From Treponema sp. (GTDB taxonomy: Bacteria > Spirochaetota > Spirochaetia > Treponematales > Treponemataceae), in the NCBI GenBank assembly GCA_017421145.1, contig JAFOTA010000256.1, positions 1-5,131 on the forward strand: a stretch of 5,131 bases of DNA. Direction: 5' to 3'. Shown here in pieces: positions 4,965 through 5,131 of this stretch. The notes beneath the pieces are model-generated. The model did not search any database. It had not been told where the DNA came from and was given only the letters and a program-made list of their open reading frames with translations. The translations under genes and the position numbers were made by a program. Position 1 is the stretch's first letter, and every line of letters starts with the position of its first letter.

Positions 4965-4981
4965 ATGACAAAATTTGTCAT
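4965..4981 (+). promoter_or_regulatory. Third TGTCAT palindrome, candidate regulator site
   Basis: ATGACAAA (4965-4972) and TTTGTCAT (4974-4981) are perfect reverse complements around one base. The right half places TGTCAT 11 bp before the TATAAT at 4993, almost the spacing at the other two sites. No T tract follows, so it is unlikely to be the operon terminator. It suggests that the gene at 5083 belongs to the same regulon. Confidence 0.6.
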
Positions 4982-4992
4982 ACCCTATCCTC

Positions 4993-4998
4993 TATAAT
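4993..4998 (+). promoter_or_regulatory. -10 box TATAAT linked to the third palindrome
   Basis: This is a perfect TATAAT 12 bp after TTGTCA (4975-4980), with no -35 hexamer at 16-18 bp. Transcripts would start near 5005 and carry a leader of about 78 nt to the ATG at 5083. Confidence 0.5.
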
Positions 4999-5043
4999 TG
5001 AGTAAATTTTATCTTAAGACTAGCAAAAACAAAAAAAAGATGA

Positions 5044-5049
5044 TATAAT
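5044..5049 (+). promoter_or_regulatory. Second candidate -10 box before the last gene
   Basis: A perfect TATAAT lies 33 bp before the ATG at 5083, with no convincing -35 box (A-rich DNA at 5021-5040). Starts near 5056 would leave a short leader with AAAGGGA (5068-5074) as a weak ribosome-binding site. Together with 4993 it may form a tandem promoter. Confidence 0.45.
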
Positions 5050-5082
5050 TTTTTTAATGGAATTTTAAAGGGAAAAAAAGTT

Positions 5083-5131
5083 ATGGCAGATAAATCCGAT
5101 AATTCTGAAACGAGTTATATAATACCCCCCC
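5083..5131 (+). CDS. N-terminus of an unidentified protein (partial)
   Basis: Sixteen codons, MADKSDNSETSYIIPP, are visible before the window ends. AAAGGGA at 5068-5074, 8 bp before ATG, is an acceptable but distant ribosome-binding site. The N-terminus is polar, with no signal peptide. Too little is present to name a family. Its upstream region carries a TGTCAT palindrome like the operon's. The last codons sit in a run of C. Confidence 0.5.
   Translation, partial: MADKSDNSETSYIIPP
5125..5131 (+). repeat. Poly-C run at the window edge
   Basis: At least seven C close the window; the true length is unknown because the sequence stops inside the run. It lies inside the first codons of the gene that starts at 5083. 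Confidence 0.7.

Noticed and set aside
4965..4981. Palindrome as terminator of the operon
   Set aside because: It is short, AT-rich, has a one-base centre that cannot form a hairpin loop without losing pairs, and has no following T tract.
1..5131. CRISPR arrays, tRNA/rRNA genes, insertion sequences, attachment sites
   Set aside because: I saw no spaced repeats of CRISPR size, no tRNA cloverleaf or CCA-type end, no transposase and no terminal inverted repeats with target duplications.

Overview
The window looks like chromosomal DNA of a host-associated spirochaete, most likely Treponema. This rests on moderately AT-rich coding sequence with many A/T runs, an outer-membrane beta-barrel protein ending in Phe, and families common in treponemes and Clostridia (YafY-type WYL regulator, DUF3781, SAP/DUF6434, SPL-type radical SAM). 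The genus is an inference from protein character, not from a marker gene.

Layout. (1) Bases 1-505, minus strand: the N-terminal part of a membrane-anchored, probably sensory protein that runs off the left edge. It has a good TTGAAA/TATAAT promoter only 6 bp from its ATG. (2) 639-1373, plus: a secreted outer-membrane beta-barrel protein with its own Shine-Dalgarno sequence and a strong intrinsic terminator at 1387-1420. (3) 1466-2407, plus: an HTH_11-WYL-WCX transcriptional regulator. (4) 2456-4958, plus: a tight operon of DUF3781, SAP/DUF6434, GyrI-like protein, a 33-codon remnant of a ClbS/DfsB gene, and an SPL-family radical SAM enzyme. (5) 5083 to the right edge: the first 16 codons of an unidentified gene, with the window ending inside a run of seven C.

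How it may work together. The regulator gene, the operon and the region before the last gene all carry a TGTCAT element 10-11 bp upstream of a perfect TATAAT, and none has a recognisable -35 box. Written as TTGTCA/CTGTCA-N11/12-TATAAT, this has nearly the geometry of the mycobacterial RecA-NDp promoter (TTGTCRGTG-N8-TAnnnT, as I recall it), which is driven by the WYL-domain activator PafBC after DNA damage. The operon content fits such a trigger. ClbS and some stand-alone GyrI-like proteins are hydrolases that destroy the cyclopropane warheads of DNA-alkylating natural products (colibactin; yatakemycin/CC-1065 class). SPL-family proteins are relatives of a DNA-repair enzyme, and SAP motifs bind DNA. 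I therefore propose a WYL-controlled genotoxin-defence operon in which the ClbS member has been mostly deleted. The gene families are read from sequence; the regulatory link and the shared function are inference.

A second theme is leader length. Three unrelated genes (starts at 505 minus, 1466 and 2456) have TATAAT exactly 6 bp before ATG and no Shine-Dalgarno sequence, so their mRNAs are predicted to be leaderless.
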